This document shows, piece by piece, positions 51,491 to 60,204 of a DNA stretch of 64,000 bases; the stretch's first letter is position 1, and each line of letters opens with the position of its first letter. The translations under genes and the position numbers were made by a program. Source of the stretch: Variovorax boronicumulans. GTDB lineage: Bacteria > Pseudomonadota > Gammaproteobacteria > Burkholderiales > Burkholderiaceae_C. The notes under the pieces were generated by a model, which worked only from the letters and a program-made list of their open reading frames with translations, had not been told where the DNA came from and did not search any database. The stretch is taken from contig NZ_JAAAFX010000014.1 in NCBI RefSeq assembly GCF_019352895.1, positions 324,790 through 388,789 on the forward strand. Reading direction: 5' to 3'.

Positions 51491-53398
51491 ATGTCCTATC
51501 TCGTGCTCGCCCGCAAATACCGGCCCCGTAATTTCGAAGAAATGGTCGGCCAGGAGCATGTGGTCCAGGCCCTGTCGAACGCGCTGACCACCCAGCGGCT
51601 GCACCACGCCTACCTGTTCACCGGCACCCGGGGTGTCGGCAAGACCACGGTCTCGCGCGTGCTGGCCAAGTCGCTCAACTGCCAGGGCCCGGACGGGCAG
51701 GGCGGCATCACCGCCACGCCCTGTGGCGTCTGCCAGGCTTGCCGCGACATCGATGCGGGCCGTTTCGTCGACTACACCGAACTCGATGCGGCCTCCAACC
51801 GCGGCGTCGACGAGGTGCAGTCGCTGCTCGAGCAGGCGGTCTACAAGCCGGTCCAGGGGCGCTTCAAGGTCTTCATGATCGACGAAGTGCACATGCTCAC
51901 CAACACCGCGTTCAACGCGATGCTCAAGACGCTGGAAGAGCCGCCCGAGTACCTCAAGTTCGTGCTGGCCACCACCGACCCGCAGAAGGTGCCGGTCACG
52001 GTGCTGTCGCGCTGCCTGCAGTTCAACCTGCGGCCCATGGCGCCCGAGACGGTGCTGGACCACCTCACCCAAGTGTTGAAGGCCGAGTCGGTCGATGCCG
52101 AGCCCCAGGCGCTGCGCCTGCTGGCACGTGCTGCGCGCGGTTCGATGCGCGATGCGCTGTCGCTGACCGACCAGGCCATCGCCTTCGGCAACGGCCAGCT
52201 GCAGGAGGCCAGCGTGCGCCAGATGCTGGGCAGCGTCGACCGCGGCCATGTGTTCCGGCTCATCGATGCGCTGGCGCAGGGCGACGGCAAGACCGTGGTC
52301 GAGACCTCCGAGGTGCTGCGTCGCGACGGGCTGTCCGCCGCGTCCACGCTCGAGGAGATGACCACCGTGCTGCAGGGCATGGCCGTGCTGCAGGCCGTGC
52401 CCTCGCGCGCGGCCGCCGCCACCGGCGACACCGATCCCGATGCCGCCGAGACCGCGCGCCTGGCCGCCGCGATGCCGGCCGACGAGACCCAACTGCTCTA
52501 CAGCCTGTGCCTGCATGGCCGTGCCGAACTGGGCCTGGCGCCCGACGAGTACGCGGCGCTGACCATGGTGCTGCTGCGGCTGCTGGCCTTCAAGCCCGCG
52601 AACGCATTGGCTGCCGTGGCTTCGGCCTCCCCGGAAAAAAAAACTCTGAATGAAGGGCCGGCGGCCCTGCCGCCACCCGTTTCGGCGCCACCGCCGGCCC
52701 CGGCCCGGCCTTTGGCCGTGCGGCAGATGAGCGAGCAGGCGCCTGCACCCAAGGCCGTTCCTGCGCCTGTGATGCCGCCTGCGGCCGTCGTCGCGGCGCC
52801 CGTCCGGCCGGCCTCGTCTACACCGCCGGGCCACCGCCTGCCGGTGCGCGAATCACCACCCTCGTCCGACGGGCCACCCGCGTACTTCGACGACATCCCG
52901 ATGGAAGAGCCGCCCGCGCGCGTGCTCGCCATGCCTGTGCGTGTGCAGCCGGCCTCGGATGCGCGCGAGCAGCCGCGCGGCAGCGAGGTGGCGGTGGCCG
53001 CGCCGATTCCTCCCAGCGAGGACGGCGACTTCTGGCACGCCACGGTGACGCAAATGGTGGTCGCGGAGGCCATCACGGCGTTGGCGCGCGAGTTGGCGCT
53101 GCAATCCCAGTTGGTCGCGCGCGACGTCGATCAATGGCTGCTGCGCGTCGAGCGCGAGACGCTCAATCAGCCCGCGAGCCGCGAGAAATTGCAGGTTGCG
53201 CTTGCCGCGCTCGGCCATGGGGTGAGAATCACCATCGAGATTGGCGGCGTGAGCGACAGCCCGGCGCGCCGCAACAAGCAGGCGGCCGATGCGCGTCAGC
53301 GTGCGGCGGAGGAGGCGATCCACGGCGACCCCGAAGTGCAGCAGCTGATGCGCGACTGGGACGCGAAGGTCGTGCCCGGTACGCTGCGGCCCGTCTGA
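51491..53398 (+). CDS. dnaX: DNA polymerase III subunits tau and (by frameshift) gamma
   Basis: 635 residues from the ATG at 51491, where the family start SYLVLARKYRPRNFEEMVGQ begins. Walker A GTRGVGKT (45-52); zinc Cys64, 78, 81, 84; DEVHMLTNTAFNAMLKTLEE; sensor VLSRCLQFNL. Domain III ends near 375, then a Pro/Ala-rich linker and the tau-specific C-terminus (FWHATVTQMVVAEAITALAR). It loads the sliding clamp and links polymerases to helicase. An A9 run at codons 382-385 sits exactly at the end of domain III; see the separate entry. ybaB follows after 38 bases. Confidence 0.97.
   Translation: MSYLVLARKYRPRNFEEMVGQEHVVQALSNALTTQRLHHAYLFTGTRGVGKTTVSRVLAKSLNCQGPDGQGGITATPCGVCQACRDIDAGRFVDYTELDAASNRGVDEVQSLLEQAVYKPVQGRFKVFMIDEVHMLTNTAFNAMLKTLEEPPEYLKFVLATTDPQKVPVTVLSRCLQFNLRPMAPETVLDHLTQVLKAESVDAEPQALRLLARAARGSMRDALSLTDQAIAFGNGQLQEASVRQMLGSVDRGHVFRLIDALAQGDGKTVVETSEVLRRDGLSAASTLEEMTTVLQGMAVLQAVPSRAAAATGDTDPDAAETARLAAAMPADETQLLYSLCLHGRAELGLAPDEYAALTMVLLRLLAFKPANALAAVASASPEKKTLNEGPAALPPPVSAPPPAPARPLAVRQMSEQAPAPKAVPAPVMPPAAVVAAPVRPASSTPPGHRLPVRESPPSSDGPPAYFDDIPMEEPPARVLAMPVRVQPASDAREQPRGSEVAVAAPIPPSEDGDFWHATVTQMVVAEAITALARELALQSQLVARDVDQWLLRVERETLNQPASREKLQVALAALGHGVRITIEIGGVSDSPARRNKQAADARQRAAEEAIHGDPEVQQLMRDWDAKVVPGTLRPV
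52635..52667 (+). other. Programmed frameshift/slippage site in dnaX
   Basis: Nine A at 52635-52643 span codons GAA-AAA-AAA-ACT. In the -1 frame translation meets TGA at 52651-52653 after three codons; in the +1 frame it meets TGA at 52647-52649 after one codon. A hairpin GGGCC-GGC-GGCCC follows at 52655-52667. A -1 shift would give a 387-residue gamma form ending just after domain III. Confidence 0.8.
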
Positions 53399-53436
53399 AT
53401 CCATTTTTTTTACCCACCCAACTATCAGGACCAACG

Positions 53437-53769
53437 ATGTTCAACAAAGGACAACTGGCCGGCCTCATGAAGCAGGCGCAGGCAATGCAGGACAACCTCA
53501 AGAAGGCCCAGGAAGAACTAGCGCACATCGAGGTCGAAGGCGAGTCGGGCGCCGGCCTGGTGAAGGTCGTCATGACCTGCAAGCACGACGTCAAGCGCAT
53601 CACCATCGACCCCAGCCTGCTGGCCGATGACAAGGACATGCTGGAAGACCTGGTCGCCGCCGCCTTCAACGCCGCAGTGCGCAAGGCCGAGGAAACCAGC
53701 GAACAGAAGATGGGCAAGCTCACCGCGGGCATGCCCGGCATGCCGGCCGGCATGAAGCTGCCCTTCTGA
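53437..53769 (+). CDS. ybaB: YbaB/EbfC-family nucleoid-associated protein
   Basis: 110 residues. FNKGQLAGLMKQAQAMQDNL opens the YbaB DNA-binding fold, followed by GESGAGLVKVVMTCKHDVKR and a Gly/Met/Pro-rich tail. It binds DNA as a dimer. It lies between dnaX and recR, the conserved order in proteobacteria. Confidence 0.95.
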   Translation: MFNKGQLAGLMKQAQAMQDNLKKAQEELAHIEVEGESGAGLVKVVMTCKHDVKRITIDPSLLADDKDMLEDLVAAAFNAAVRKAEETSEQKMGKLTAGMPGMPAGMKLPF

Positions 53770-53810
53770 TGACTTGGCTCGAAGCTGCGCGCAGGGCGTG
53801 CCGCTTCGCC

Positions 53811-53837
53811 GCCCCGCCTGTCGGGGCCTTCTTTTTT
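53811..53837 (+). terminator. Terminator between ybaB and recR
   Basis: GCCCCG / CGGGGC (53811-53816 with 53822-53827) followed by CTTCTTTTTT. recR starts 22 bases later, so some readthrough is expected or recR has its own promoter. Confidence 0.8.
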
Positions 53838-53858
53838 GTGTTCTCCGTGAGGTGACTG

Positions 53859-54449
53859 TTGGCTGATTCCAGTTCCCTCGACATGCTGATCGAAGCGCTG
53901 CGGCGCCTGCCGGGCGTGGGCATCAAGTCGGCTTCGCGCATGGCCTTCCACCTGCTGCAGCACGATCGCCCGGCCGCCCAGATGCTGGCGCGTGCACTGC
54001 AGGAGGCGGCTGCCGAGGTGCGGCATTGCGACCGCTGCAACACCTTCACCGAGGCGCCGATCTGCCAGGTCTGCAGCGACCCGCGGCGCGACGGCAGCAA
54101 GCTCTGCGTGGTCGAGACGCCGGCCGACCAAGCCGCGCTGGAGCGCACCGGTGCCTTCCATGGCTACTACTTCGTGCTGATGGGCCGCCTGAGCCCGCTC
54201 GACGGCATCGGGCCGCATGACATCGGCCTGCAGAAGCTCTTCGACCGTGCGCTCGACGGCAGCGTGGTCGAGGTGATCCTGGCGACCAACTTCACCGCCG
54301 AAGGCGAAGCCACGGCGCATGTGATCGGCGAGACGCTGCGCCAGCGCGGCCTCACGGTCACGCGGCTCGCGCGCGGCGTGCCGGCCGGCAGCGAGCTCGA
54401 GTACGTCGACCTCGGCACCATCGCGCACGCACTGGTCGACCGCCGATAG
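53859..54449 (+). CDS. recR: Recombination mediator RecR
   Basis: 196 residues from a TTG start, with GAGGTG six bases before. Helix-hairpin-helix LRRLPGVGIKSASRMAFHLL, Cys4 zinc finger (Cys57, 60, 69, 72), and Toprim LCVVETPADQAALERTGAFH with VVEVILATNFTAEGEATAHV. It loads RecA onto single-stranded DNA with RecO and RecF. Confidence 0.97.
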   Translation: MADSSSLDMLIEALRRLPGVGIKSASRMAFHLLQHDRPAAQMLARALQEAAAEVRHCDRCNTFTEAPICQVCSDPRRDGSKLCVVETPADQAALERTGAFHGYYFVLMGRLSPLDGIGPHDIGLQKLFDRALDGSVVEVILATNFTAEGEATAHVIGETLRQRGLTVTRLARGVPAGSELEYVDLGTIAHALVDRR

Positions 54450-54475
54450 GACGTGCTTCCCACCGGAGACATCGC

Positions 54476-54868
54476 ATGAACCTGCCTTTCCTGCCCCTGG
54501 CCTACTGGTGCGTGCTGGTCGCCGCCTTGCTGCCCTACGTGTGCACCTGGATTGCCAAGGCCGGCAGCTTCGGTCCGCGCGACAACGTGTCGCCGCGCGA
54601 CTGGGCTTCCAGGCAGAGTGGTTGGCGCGCCCGTGCCAACGCAGCGCAGGCCAACAGCTTCGAAGGCCTGCCTTTCTTCATCGGCGCGGTGCTCATCGCG
54701 CACCAGCTCGACGCGTCGCAGGCGCGCATCGACGCGCTGGCCGTGGCCTATATCGTGCTGCGGGTGATCTATATCGCGCTCTATGTGCGCGGTGTGGGCA
54801 CGGCGCGCAGCGCGGTCTGGGCGCTGGGTGTGCTGGTCAATATCGCGATCGTTTTCGCGGGTCGCTGA
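54476..54868 (+). CDS. MAPEG-family membrane protein
   Basis: 130 residues with four membrane helices (PLAYWCVLVAALLPYVCTWI; FFIGAVLIAHQLDA-containing; VAYIVLRVIYIALYV; AVWALGVLVNIAIVF). RANAAQANSFEGLPFFIGAV is the MAPEG motif, and LRVIYIALYVRG is its third-helix pattern. Function is unknown in bacteria, possibly glutathione-linked. It follows recR by 26 bases and ends at a terminator. Confidence 0.88.
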   Translation: MNLPFLPLAYWCVLVAALLPYVCTWIAKAGSFGPRDNVSPRDWASRQSGWRARANAAQANSFEGLPFFIGAVLIAHQLDASQARIDALAVAYIVLRVIYIALYVRGVGTARSAVWALGVLVNIAIVFAGR

Positions 54869-54878
54869 CCCTCCGTCG

Positions 54879-54901
54879 GGAGGGCCATGCCCCTCCTTTT
54901 T
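54879..54901 (+). terminator. Terminator after the MAPEG gene
   Basis: GGAGGG / CCCTCC (54879-54884 with 54891-54896), six-base loop, followed by T5. It lies 10 bases after the stop. Confidence 0.8.
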
Positions 54902-55008
54902 GCTTACGTGGAAACCCCCACGGGATGTTCCCGATGCAGGGGGTGCATGCGCGCGCCTAAGCTCGATTCGGTCTTCAAGCCGAACGACAAACCAGGGACC
55001 CAAGCGCC

Positions 55009-56043
55009 ATGCTCAATCGCCGCACCTTCACCTCCGCCGCCGCGCTGGGCGCCGCATCGATCGCCGTGCCCCGCGTGGTGGCACAGGCCAAGCTCGAGAA
55101 GACCCGGGTTTCCATCGCCGTGGGCGGCAAGGCGGCCTTCTACTACCTGCCACTGACCATCACGGAGCAATTGGGTTATTTCAAGGCCGAGGGGCTGGAC
55201 GTTGAGATCTCCGACTTCGCCGGTGGCGCGCGCGCGCTGCAGGCGGTGGTGGGAGGCTCGGCCGATGTCTGCTCGGGCGCCTACGAGCACACCATCAACC
55301 TGCAGGCCAAGAACCAGATGTTCCAGGCCTTCGTGCTGCAGGGGCGGGCGCCGCAGATCGCGGTCGGCGTCTCGACCAAGAACATGGCGGGCTACAAGGG
55401 CATCGCCGAGCTCAAGGGCAGGAAGATCGGCGTGTCGGCGCCGGGATCGTCGACCAACATGGTGGCCAACCTGGTGCTGTCGCGCGGCGGGCTCAAGGCC
55501 AGCGACGTGAGCTTCATCGGCGTGGGCGTGGCCGCAGGGGCCCTCACCGCGCTGCGTTCGGGCCAGATCGATGCGATCAGCAACACCGACCCGGTGATGA
55601 CCATGCTCGAGCAGAAGGGCGACGTGCAGATCATCAGCGACACGCGCACGCTCAAGGGCACGCAGGACGTGTTCGGTGGGCTGATGCCCGCGGCCTGCCT
55701 CTATGCCTCCTCCGACTTCATCCAGAAGAATCCGGGCACCTGCCAGGCGCTGGCCAATGCGATCGTGCATGGCCTCAAGTGGCTGCAGACCGCAGGCCCC
55801 AGCGACATCATCAAGACCGTGCCCGAGACCTACCTGCTGGGCGACCGTGCGCTGTACCTGGCTTCCTTCGACAAGGTCCGCGAATCGATCGCCATCGACG
55901 GCCTGGTGCCGGCCGAGGGGCCCAAGACCGCGCTGACCGCCATCGCCAGCTTCGACCCCAGCGTGAAGGCCGACAAGATCGACCTGAGCAAGACCTACAC
56001 CAACGATTTCGCGCGGCGCGCGAAGGAGCGCTTCAAGGCCTGA
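55009..56043 (+). CDS. ABC transporter substrate-binding protein, NMT1/SsuA/TauA-like
   Basis: 344 residues. The N-terminus NRRTFTSAAALGAASIAVPR could be a twin-arginine signal. The mature protein shows FYYLPLTITEQLGYFKAEGL and GGARALQAVVGGSADVCSGA, the NMT1/SsuA pattern for nitrate, sulfonate or taurine-type ligands; SAPGSSTNMVANLVLSRGGL follows. The ligand is not predictable. A terminator separates it from the ATPase gene, which would favour expression of the binding protein. Confidence 0.9.
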   Translation: MLNRRTFTSAAALGAASIAVPRVVAQAKLEKTRVSIAVGGKAAFYYLPLTITEQLGYFKAEGLDVEISDFAGGARALQAVVGGSADVCSGAYEHTINLQAKNQMFQAFVLQGRAPQIAVGVSTKNMAGYKGIAELKGRKIGVSAPGSSTNMVANLVLSRGGLKASDVSFIGVGVAAGALTALRSGQIDAISNTDPVMTMLEQKGDVQIISDTRTLKGTQDVFGGLMPAACLYASSDFIQKNPGTCQALANAIVHGLKWLQTAGPSDIIKTVPETYLLGDRALYLASFDKVRESIAIDGLVPAEGPKTALTAIASFDPSVKADKIDLSKTYTNDFARRAKERFKA

Positions 56044-56057
56044 GGCCGCCTTCGTCG

Positions 56058-56081
56058 ACCCGGCCCAGGCCGGGTTTTTTT
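56058..56081 (+). terminator. Intrinsic terminator inside the ABC importer operon
   Basis: ACCCGGCC / GGCCGGGT (56058-56065 with 56068-56075) followed by T7. It lies between the binding-protein and ATPase genes and should attenuate the downstream genes. Confidence 0.9.
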
Positions 56082-56120
56082 CTGGGCCAGCACCGCTTGC
56101 CGGCCTTCTCCCATCGCACC

Positions 56121-56945
56121 ATGTCCGCCGATCCCACCTACGCCCTCGAACTGATCGACATCCAGTGCACCTTCCGCGCGAAGGACGATGCGAGCCAGCG
56201 CTACACCGCAGTGGCCGACACCACGCTGCGCATCCGCGAGGGCGAGTTCGTCTCCGTCGTCGGGCCCACGGGCTGTGGCAAGTCGACGCTGCTCAATGTG
56301 GGCGCCGGGCTGCTGCAGCCTTCGTCGGGCACGGTGAAGGTGTTCGGCCAGCCGCTCGACGGCATCAACACGCGCGCCGGCTACATGTTCCAGACCGAGG
56401 CGCTGATGCCCTGGCGCAGCGCGCGCGACAACGTGATGGTCGGGTTGCAGTACCGCGGCGTGTCCGATGCCGATGCCGCCGCGCAGGCCGAGGAATGGCT
56501 CGCCCGCGTGGGGTTGTCGGGCTTCGGCGACCGCTATCCGCACCAGCTCTCGGGCGGCATGCGCAAGCGCGCGGCGCTCGCGCAGACGCTGGTGCTCGAC
56601 CCCGACATCATCCTGATGGACGAGCCCTTCAGCGCGCTCGACGTGCAGACGCGGCAATTGATGGAGAACGAGGTGCTCGAACTCTGGAGCCGCAAGAAGA
56701 AGGCCGTGCTCTTCATCACGCACGATCTCGACGAAGCCATCGCGATGAGCGACCGGGTGGTGGTGCTGTCGGCCGGGCCCGCCACGCACCCGATCGGCGA
56801 ATTCGCCATCGACCTCGCGCGGCCGCGCGACGTGGCCGAGGTGCGCACGCATCCGCGCTTCGTCGAGCTGCACACGCAGATCTGGAACGTGCTGCGCGAC
56901 GAGGTGCTCAAGGGCTACGCGCAGCAGTTGAAGAAGGCTGCGTGA
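56121..56945 (+). CDS. ABC transporter ATPase, SsuB/TauB/NrtD-like
   Basis: 274 residues. Walker A GPTGCGKST, Q-loop GYMFQTEALMPWRSARDNVM, signature LSGGMRKR, Walker B IILMDEPFSALD, switch His in LFITHDLDEAIAMSD. It powers the importer with the permease gene, which begins two bases after its stop. Confidence 0.94.
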   Translation: MSADPTYALELIDIQCTFRAKDDASQRYTAVADTTLRIREGEFVSVVGPTGCGKSTLLNVGAGLLQPSSGTVKVFGQPLDGINTRAGYMFQTEALMPWRSARDNVMVGLQYRGVSDADAAAQAEEWLARVGLSGFGDRYPHQLSGGMRKRAALAQTLVLDPDIILMDEPFSALDVQTRQLMENEVLELWSRKKKAVLFITHDLDEAIAMSDRVVVLSAGPATHPIGEFAIDLARPRDVAEVRTHPRFVELHTQIWNVLRDEVLKGYAQQLKKAA

Positions 56946-56947
56946 CC

Positions 56948-57784
56948 ATGGCCACGTTTCGACCCACCGAACGCAACGCCCGCGCCTGGCAGGTCGGCCT
57001 GCTGGTCGTGCTGCTGCTGGCCTGGCACCTGGTGTCGCGCGGCGACAAGGCGGCTTTCTTCCTGGGCGAGCCGATCCAGGTCGCGGGCCGCATCTGGAGC
57101 TGGTTCCTGCCCTTTGCCGTGCCACCCAACTGGCTGTTTCCCGAGGGGCTGCCCGGCAACGCGGACATCTACAGGCACCTCGGCACCACGCTGCTCGAGA
57201 CCGTGCTGGCCTTCGGCATCGGCACGGTGCTGGGCCTGGCCTGCGGCCTCTGGCTGGCGCTCGCGCCCACGGCCAGCCTGATCCTCGACCCCTACATCAA
57301 GGCCGCCAACTCGATGCCGCGCGTGATCCTGGCGCCGATCTTCGCGCTGTGGTTCGGCCTGGGCATCTGGAGCAAGGTGGCGCTGGCGGTCACGCTGGTG
57401 TTCTTCATCGTGTTCTTCAACGTCTACCAGGGCGTGCGCGAGGTGAGCCCGGTGGTGCTGGCCAACGCGAAGATGCTGGGCGCCAACCAGCGGCAATTGC
57501 TGCGCACCGTGTACCTGCCGAGCGCGACGAGCTGGGTTTTTTCCAGCCTGCACACCTCGGTGGGCCTGGCTTTCGTGGGCGCGGTGGTGGGCGAGTACCT
57601 GGGCTCGGCGCGCGGCGTGGGCTACCTGATCCTGCAGGCCGAGGGCACCTTCGACGTCAACACGGTGTTCGCCGGCATCGTCGTGCTCACGGTCTTCGCG
57701 CTGGCGCTCGACGGCCTGGTGGGGCGCGTCGAGAAGCGGCTCATGAAGTGGCAGCCGCGCAGCGGCGAGACCGAGAAGCTCTGA
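56948..57784 (+). CDS. ABC transporter permease, SsuC/TauC-like
   Basis: 278 residues. One N-terminal and five further membrane helices; the coupling loop is NAKMLGANQRQLLRTVYLPS, and AFVGAVVGEYLGSARGVGYL is the BPD-transport C-terminal pattern. It forms the inner-membrane channel. The gene is convergent with mltD, 24 bases away. Confidence 0.93.
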   Translation: MATFRPTERNARAWQVGLLVVLLLAWHLVSRGDKAAFFLGEPIQVAGRIWSWFLPFAVPPNWLFPEGLPGNADIYRHLGTTLLETVLAFGIGTVLGLACGLWLALAPTASLILDPYIKAANSMPRVILAPIFALWFGLGIWSKVALAVTLVFFIVFFNVYQGVREVSPVVLANAKMLGANQRQLLRTVYLPSATSWVFSSLHTSVGLAFVGAVVGEYLGSARGVGYLILQAEGTFDVNTVFAGIVVLTVFALALDGLVGRVEKRLMKWQPRSGETEKL

Positions 57785-57808
57785 GCGCGGCGCGCGACGG
57801 CCGCTCGC

Positions 57809-59422
57809 TCAGCGCTTCTGCTTGGACGGCGTGCCGCCGCGCTTCTCGCGCACGATCGGGGCGGGCTTGCTCTTGACCACCACCGGCCGGGTCTTGACCA
57901 CGGCGGTCTTGCCGGCCAGCGCCTGGCGCGGCGCCACGGCGGTCTTGGCGCTCACGCCGCGCACCGCGGTGCCGGTGCCCACGCGGGCCGCGCGCGCGGC
58001 CTGCACCGGCAGGTAGACGACCACGCTCAGGCCACGCGCGAACACGTGGTTGGCCTTGACGTCGTTCCATTCGGCCACGCTGGCGGGGCTCACGCGGTAG
58101 CGCCGCGCGATGCTGGCCACGCTGTCGCTGCGGCCGGCCTTGACCGTGGTGCGGCGGGTGACGATCTCGGGCTGGAAGCTCAGGTGGCCGGTGTCGGCCA
58201 CCAGCGCGGCCACGTCTTCCTGCACCCGCGCGCCGCGCGGCACGATCAGCGTCGAGCCGGCCTTGATCAGCATGCGCGGCGGCACCTGGTTGATGGCGCG
58301 CAGGTCGGCTTCGCTCATGCCCGAGCGTTGCGCCGCGTCGGCCACGGTCATGGTGCCGGGCACGGTCCAGGCGGTCCAGCTCGCGTACTGGCCCTGGCTG
58401 TAGGCCTCGAAGTTGCGCTGGAACACGGCGGCGTTGTCCCAGGGCAGCAGGATCTGCGGCGTGCCGGCCGCGAGCAGCACCGGCTTGTGGGCCGCGGGGT
58501 TGAGCGCGCGGAAGTCCTCGATGCGCACGTCGGCCAGCTTGGCGGCCAGCGCCACGTCCAGGTCGCGCGTGAGCGTCACGGTCTGGAAGTAGGGGTGGTT
58601 GGCGATCACCGGCAGGTCGACATTGAAGCGCTGCGGATCGGCCACGATGTTCTTGACCGCCTGCAGCTTGGGCACGTAGCCGCGCGTCTCGGCCGGCATC
58701 GTGAGGTCCATGTAGCCGGTCGGCAGGCCGGCGCGCTGGTTCTTGGCGATGGCGCGCCCGACGCTGCCTTCGCCCCAGTTGTAGGCGGCCAGCGCCAGGT
58801 GCCAGTCGCCGAACATGGTGTAGAGGCGCTGCAGGTAGTCGAGCGCGGCGCGGGTGGAGGCCAGCACGTCGCGCCGGTCGTCGCGGAAGATGTTCTGCTT
58901 GAGGTCGTAGTCGTTGCCGGTCGCGGGCATGAACTGCCACATGCCGGCGGCGCGCGCGCTGGACACGGCCTGCGGGTTGAAGGCGCTCTCGATGAAGGGC
59001 AGCAACGCCAGCTCGGTCGGCATGTTGCGGCGCTCGAGCTCCTCGACGATGTGGAAGATGTAGCGGTTGGAGCGCTCGGTCATGCGCTGCACGTAGTCGG
59101 GGCGCACTGCGTACCACTGCTCCTGCTCGCGCACCGTGTCGGTGTCGAGGTCGGGCATCTTGAAGCCGCGGCGGATGCGGTCCCACATGTCGACCGGGGG
59201 CGCCAGCGTGACCACGCTGCGCGCACTCGCACCGGAGCGGCCGGCGGTGATGGGGGTGAGCGCGCCGCCGGGGTAGACAGGCGCGGCGGAACCGTCGGGC
59301 AGTGCGACGGGTGGCATGCCGCCGTCGGTGGCGGGCAGGTCCGTCGACGAAGGCTGCTGCGTGCTGGCGCAGCCCGCGAGAAAGACGGCGCCTGCCAGGC
59401 AGACGGCGGAGAGAAATTTCAT
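57809..59422 (-). CDS. mltD: Membrane-bound lytic murein transglycosylase D
   Basis: 537 residues from ATG 59422 (ATGA overlap with gloB; an ATG at 59440 is also possible). Lipobox LAGC, Cys18. The SLT domain has the catalytic Glu145 in LPFIESAFNPQAVSSARAAG, then MWQFMPATGNDYDLKQN and LALAAYNWGEGSVGRAI. Two LysM repeats follow (VADAAQRSGMSEADLRAINQ; SVASIARRYRVSPASVAEWN) and a basic Pro/Arg/Lys-rich tail. It cleaves peptidoglycan glycan strands from the outer membrane. Confidence 0.95.
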   Translation of the reverse strand: MKFLSAVCLAGAVFLAGCASTQQPSSTDLPATDGGMPPVALPDGSAAPVYPGGALTPITAGRSGASARSVVTLAPPVDMWDRIRRGFKMPDLDTDTVREQEQWYAVRPDYVQRMTERSNRYIFHIVEELERRNMPTELALLPFIESAFNPQAVSSARAAGMWQFMPATGNDYDLKQNIFRDDRRDVLASTRAALDYLQRLYTMFGDWHLALAAYNWGEGSVGRAIAKNQRAGLPTGYMDLTMPAETRGYVPKLQAVKNIVADPQRFNVDLPVIANHPYFQTVTLTRDLDVALAAKLADVRIEDFRALNPAAHKPVLLAAGTPQILLPWDNAAVFQRNFEAYSQGQYASWTAWTVPGTMTVADAAQRSGMSEADLRAINQVPPRMLIKAGSTLIVPRGARVQEDVAALVADTGHLSFQPEIVTRRTTVKAGRSDSVASIARRYRVSPASVAEWNDVKANHVFARGLSVVVYLPVQAARAARVGTGTAVRGVSAKTAVAPRQALAGKTAVVKTRPVVVKSKPAPIVREKRGGTPSKQKR

Positions 59423-60204
59423 CGGAAGTCGTTTTTCCATTGGCGCAATGCGGCGAACACCTCGACCTCGGCCGCATTGGCGCCGAGGTGGGCCTGTGCG
59501 CGCACGGCTTGAAGGACGGTGGCTTCGCGGCTGCGAAGAAAGGGGTTGATCCGGCGCTCGGTGCCGAGCTGCGAGGGCAGTGTCGGCGTACCGTGCGCGC
59601 GCAGCGATTCGCAATGCGCCGTGTAGTGAGTCAGATCGGCGTTGCCGGGTTCCACCGCGCGGGCGAATCGCAGGTTAGCAAGTGTGTATTCGTGGCCGCA
59701 GCACACGCGGGTGTCGCCGGGCAGCGCGGCCAGCGTGTCGAGCGAGGCCAGCATCTGCGCCGGCGTGCCCTCGAAGATGCGGCCGCAGCCGCCCGAGAAC
59801 AGCGTGTCGCCGCAGAACAGGATCGGGGCCTGGCCCTGCGGCGCGTCGGCGGGCAGGAAGAAGGCGATGTGGCCGGCGGTATGGCCCGGGATGTCGAACA
59901 CCTCGAAGCGCAGGCCCAGGGCCTCGGCATGGTCGCCACTGGCCAGCGGCGTGTAAGGCTCGGCAATGTTTTCGCTGGCCGGACCGAAGACCTGCGCCCC
60001 GGTGGCTTCGCGCAGCGCCACCACACCGCCCGTGTGATCGGCGTGATGGTGCGTGACTAGAATCGCGGCCAGTTGCAGATGTGCGCGCGCCAGCGCGTCG
60101 AACACCGGTTGGGCGTCGCCCGGGTCCACCACGATCGCGTGGCTCCCGTTCTGCAGCATCCAGATGTAGTTGTCAGCGAAGGCGGGCAGCGGAACAAGGG
60201 TCAT
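59419..60204 (-). CDS. gloB: Hydroxyacylglutathione hydrolase (glyoxalase II)
   Basis: 261 residues. LVPLPAFADNYIWMLQNGSH is the glyoxalase II start; the metal-binding THHHADHTGG lies at 51-60, with further ligands in IPGHTAGHIAFFL, FCGDTLFSGGCGR and CCGHEYTLANLRFA. It splits S-lactoylglutathione. The minus-strand TATAAT at 60215-60220 lies only ten bases before the ATG, so the message may have almost no leader. The start codon overlaps that of the divergent gene. Confidence 0.95.
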   Translation of the reverse strand: MTLVPLPAFADNYIWMLQNGSHAIVVDPGDAQPVFDALARAHLQLAAILVTHHHADHTGGVVALREATGAQVFGPASENIAEPYTPLASGDHAEALGLRFEVFDIPGHTAGHIAFFLPADAPQGQAPILFCGDTLFSGGCGRIFEGTPAQMLASLDTLAALPGDTRVCCGHEYTLANLRFARAVEPGNADLTHYTAHCESLRAHGTPTLPSQLGTERRINPFLRSREATVLQAVRAQAHLGANAAEVEVFAALRQWKNDFR

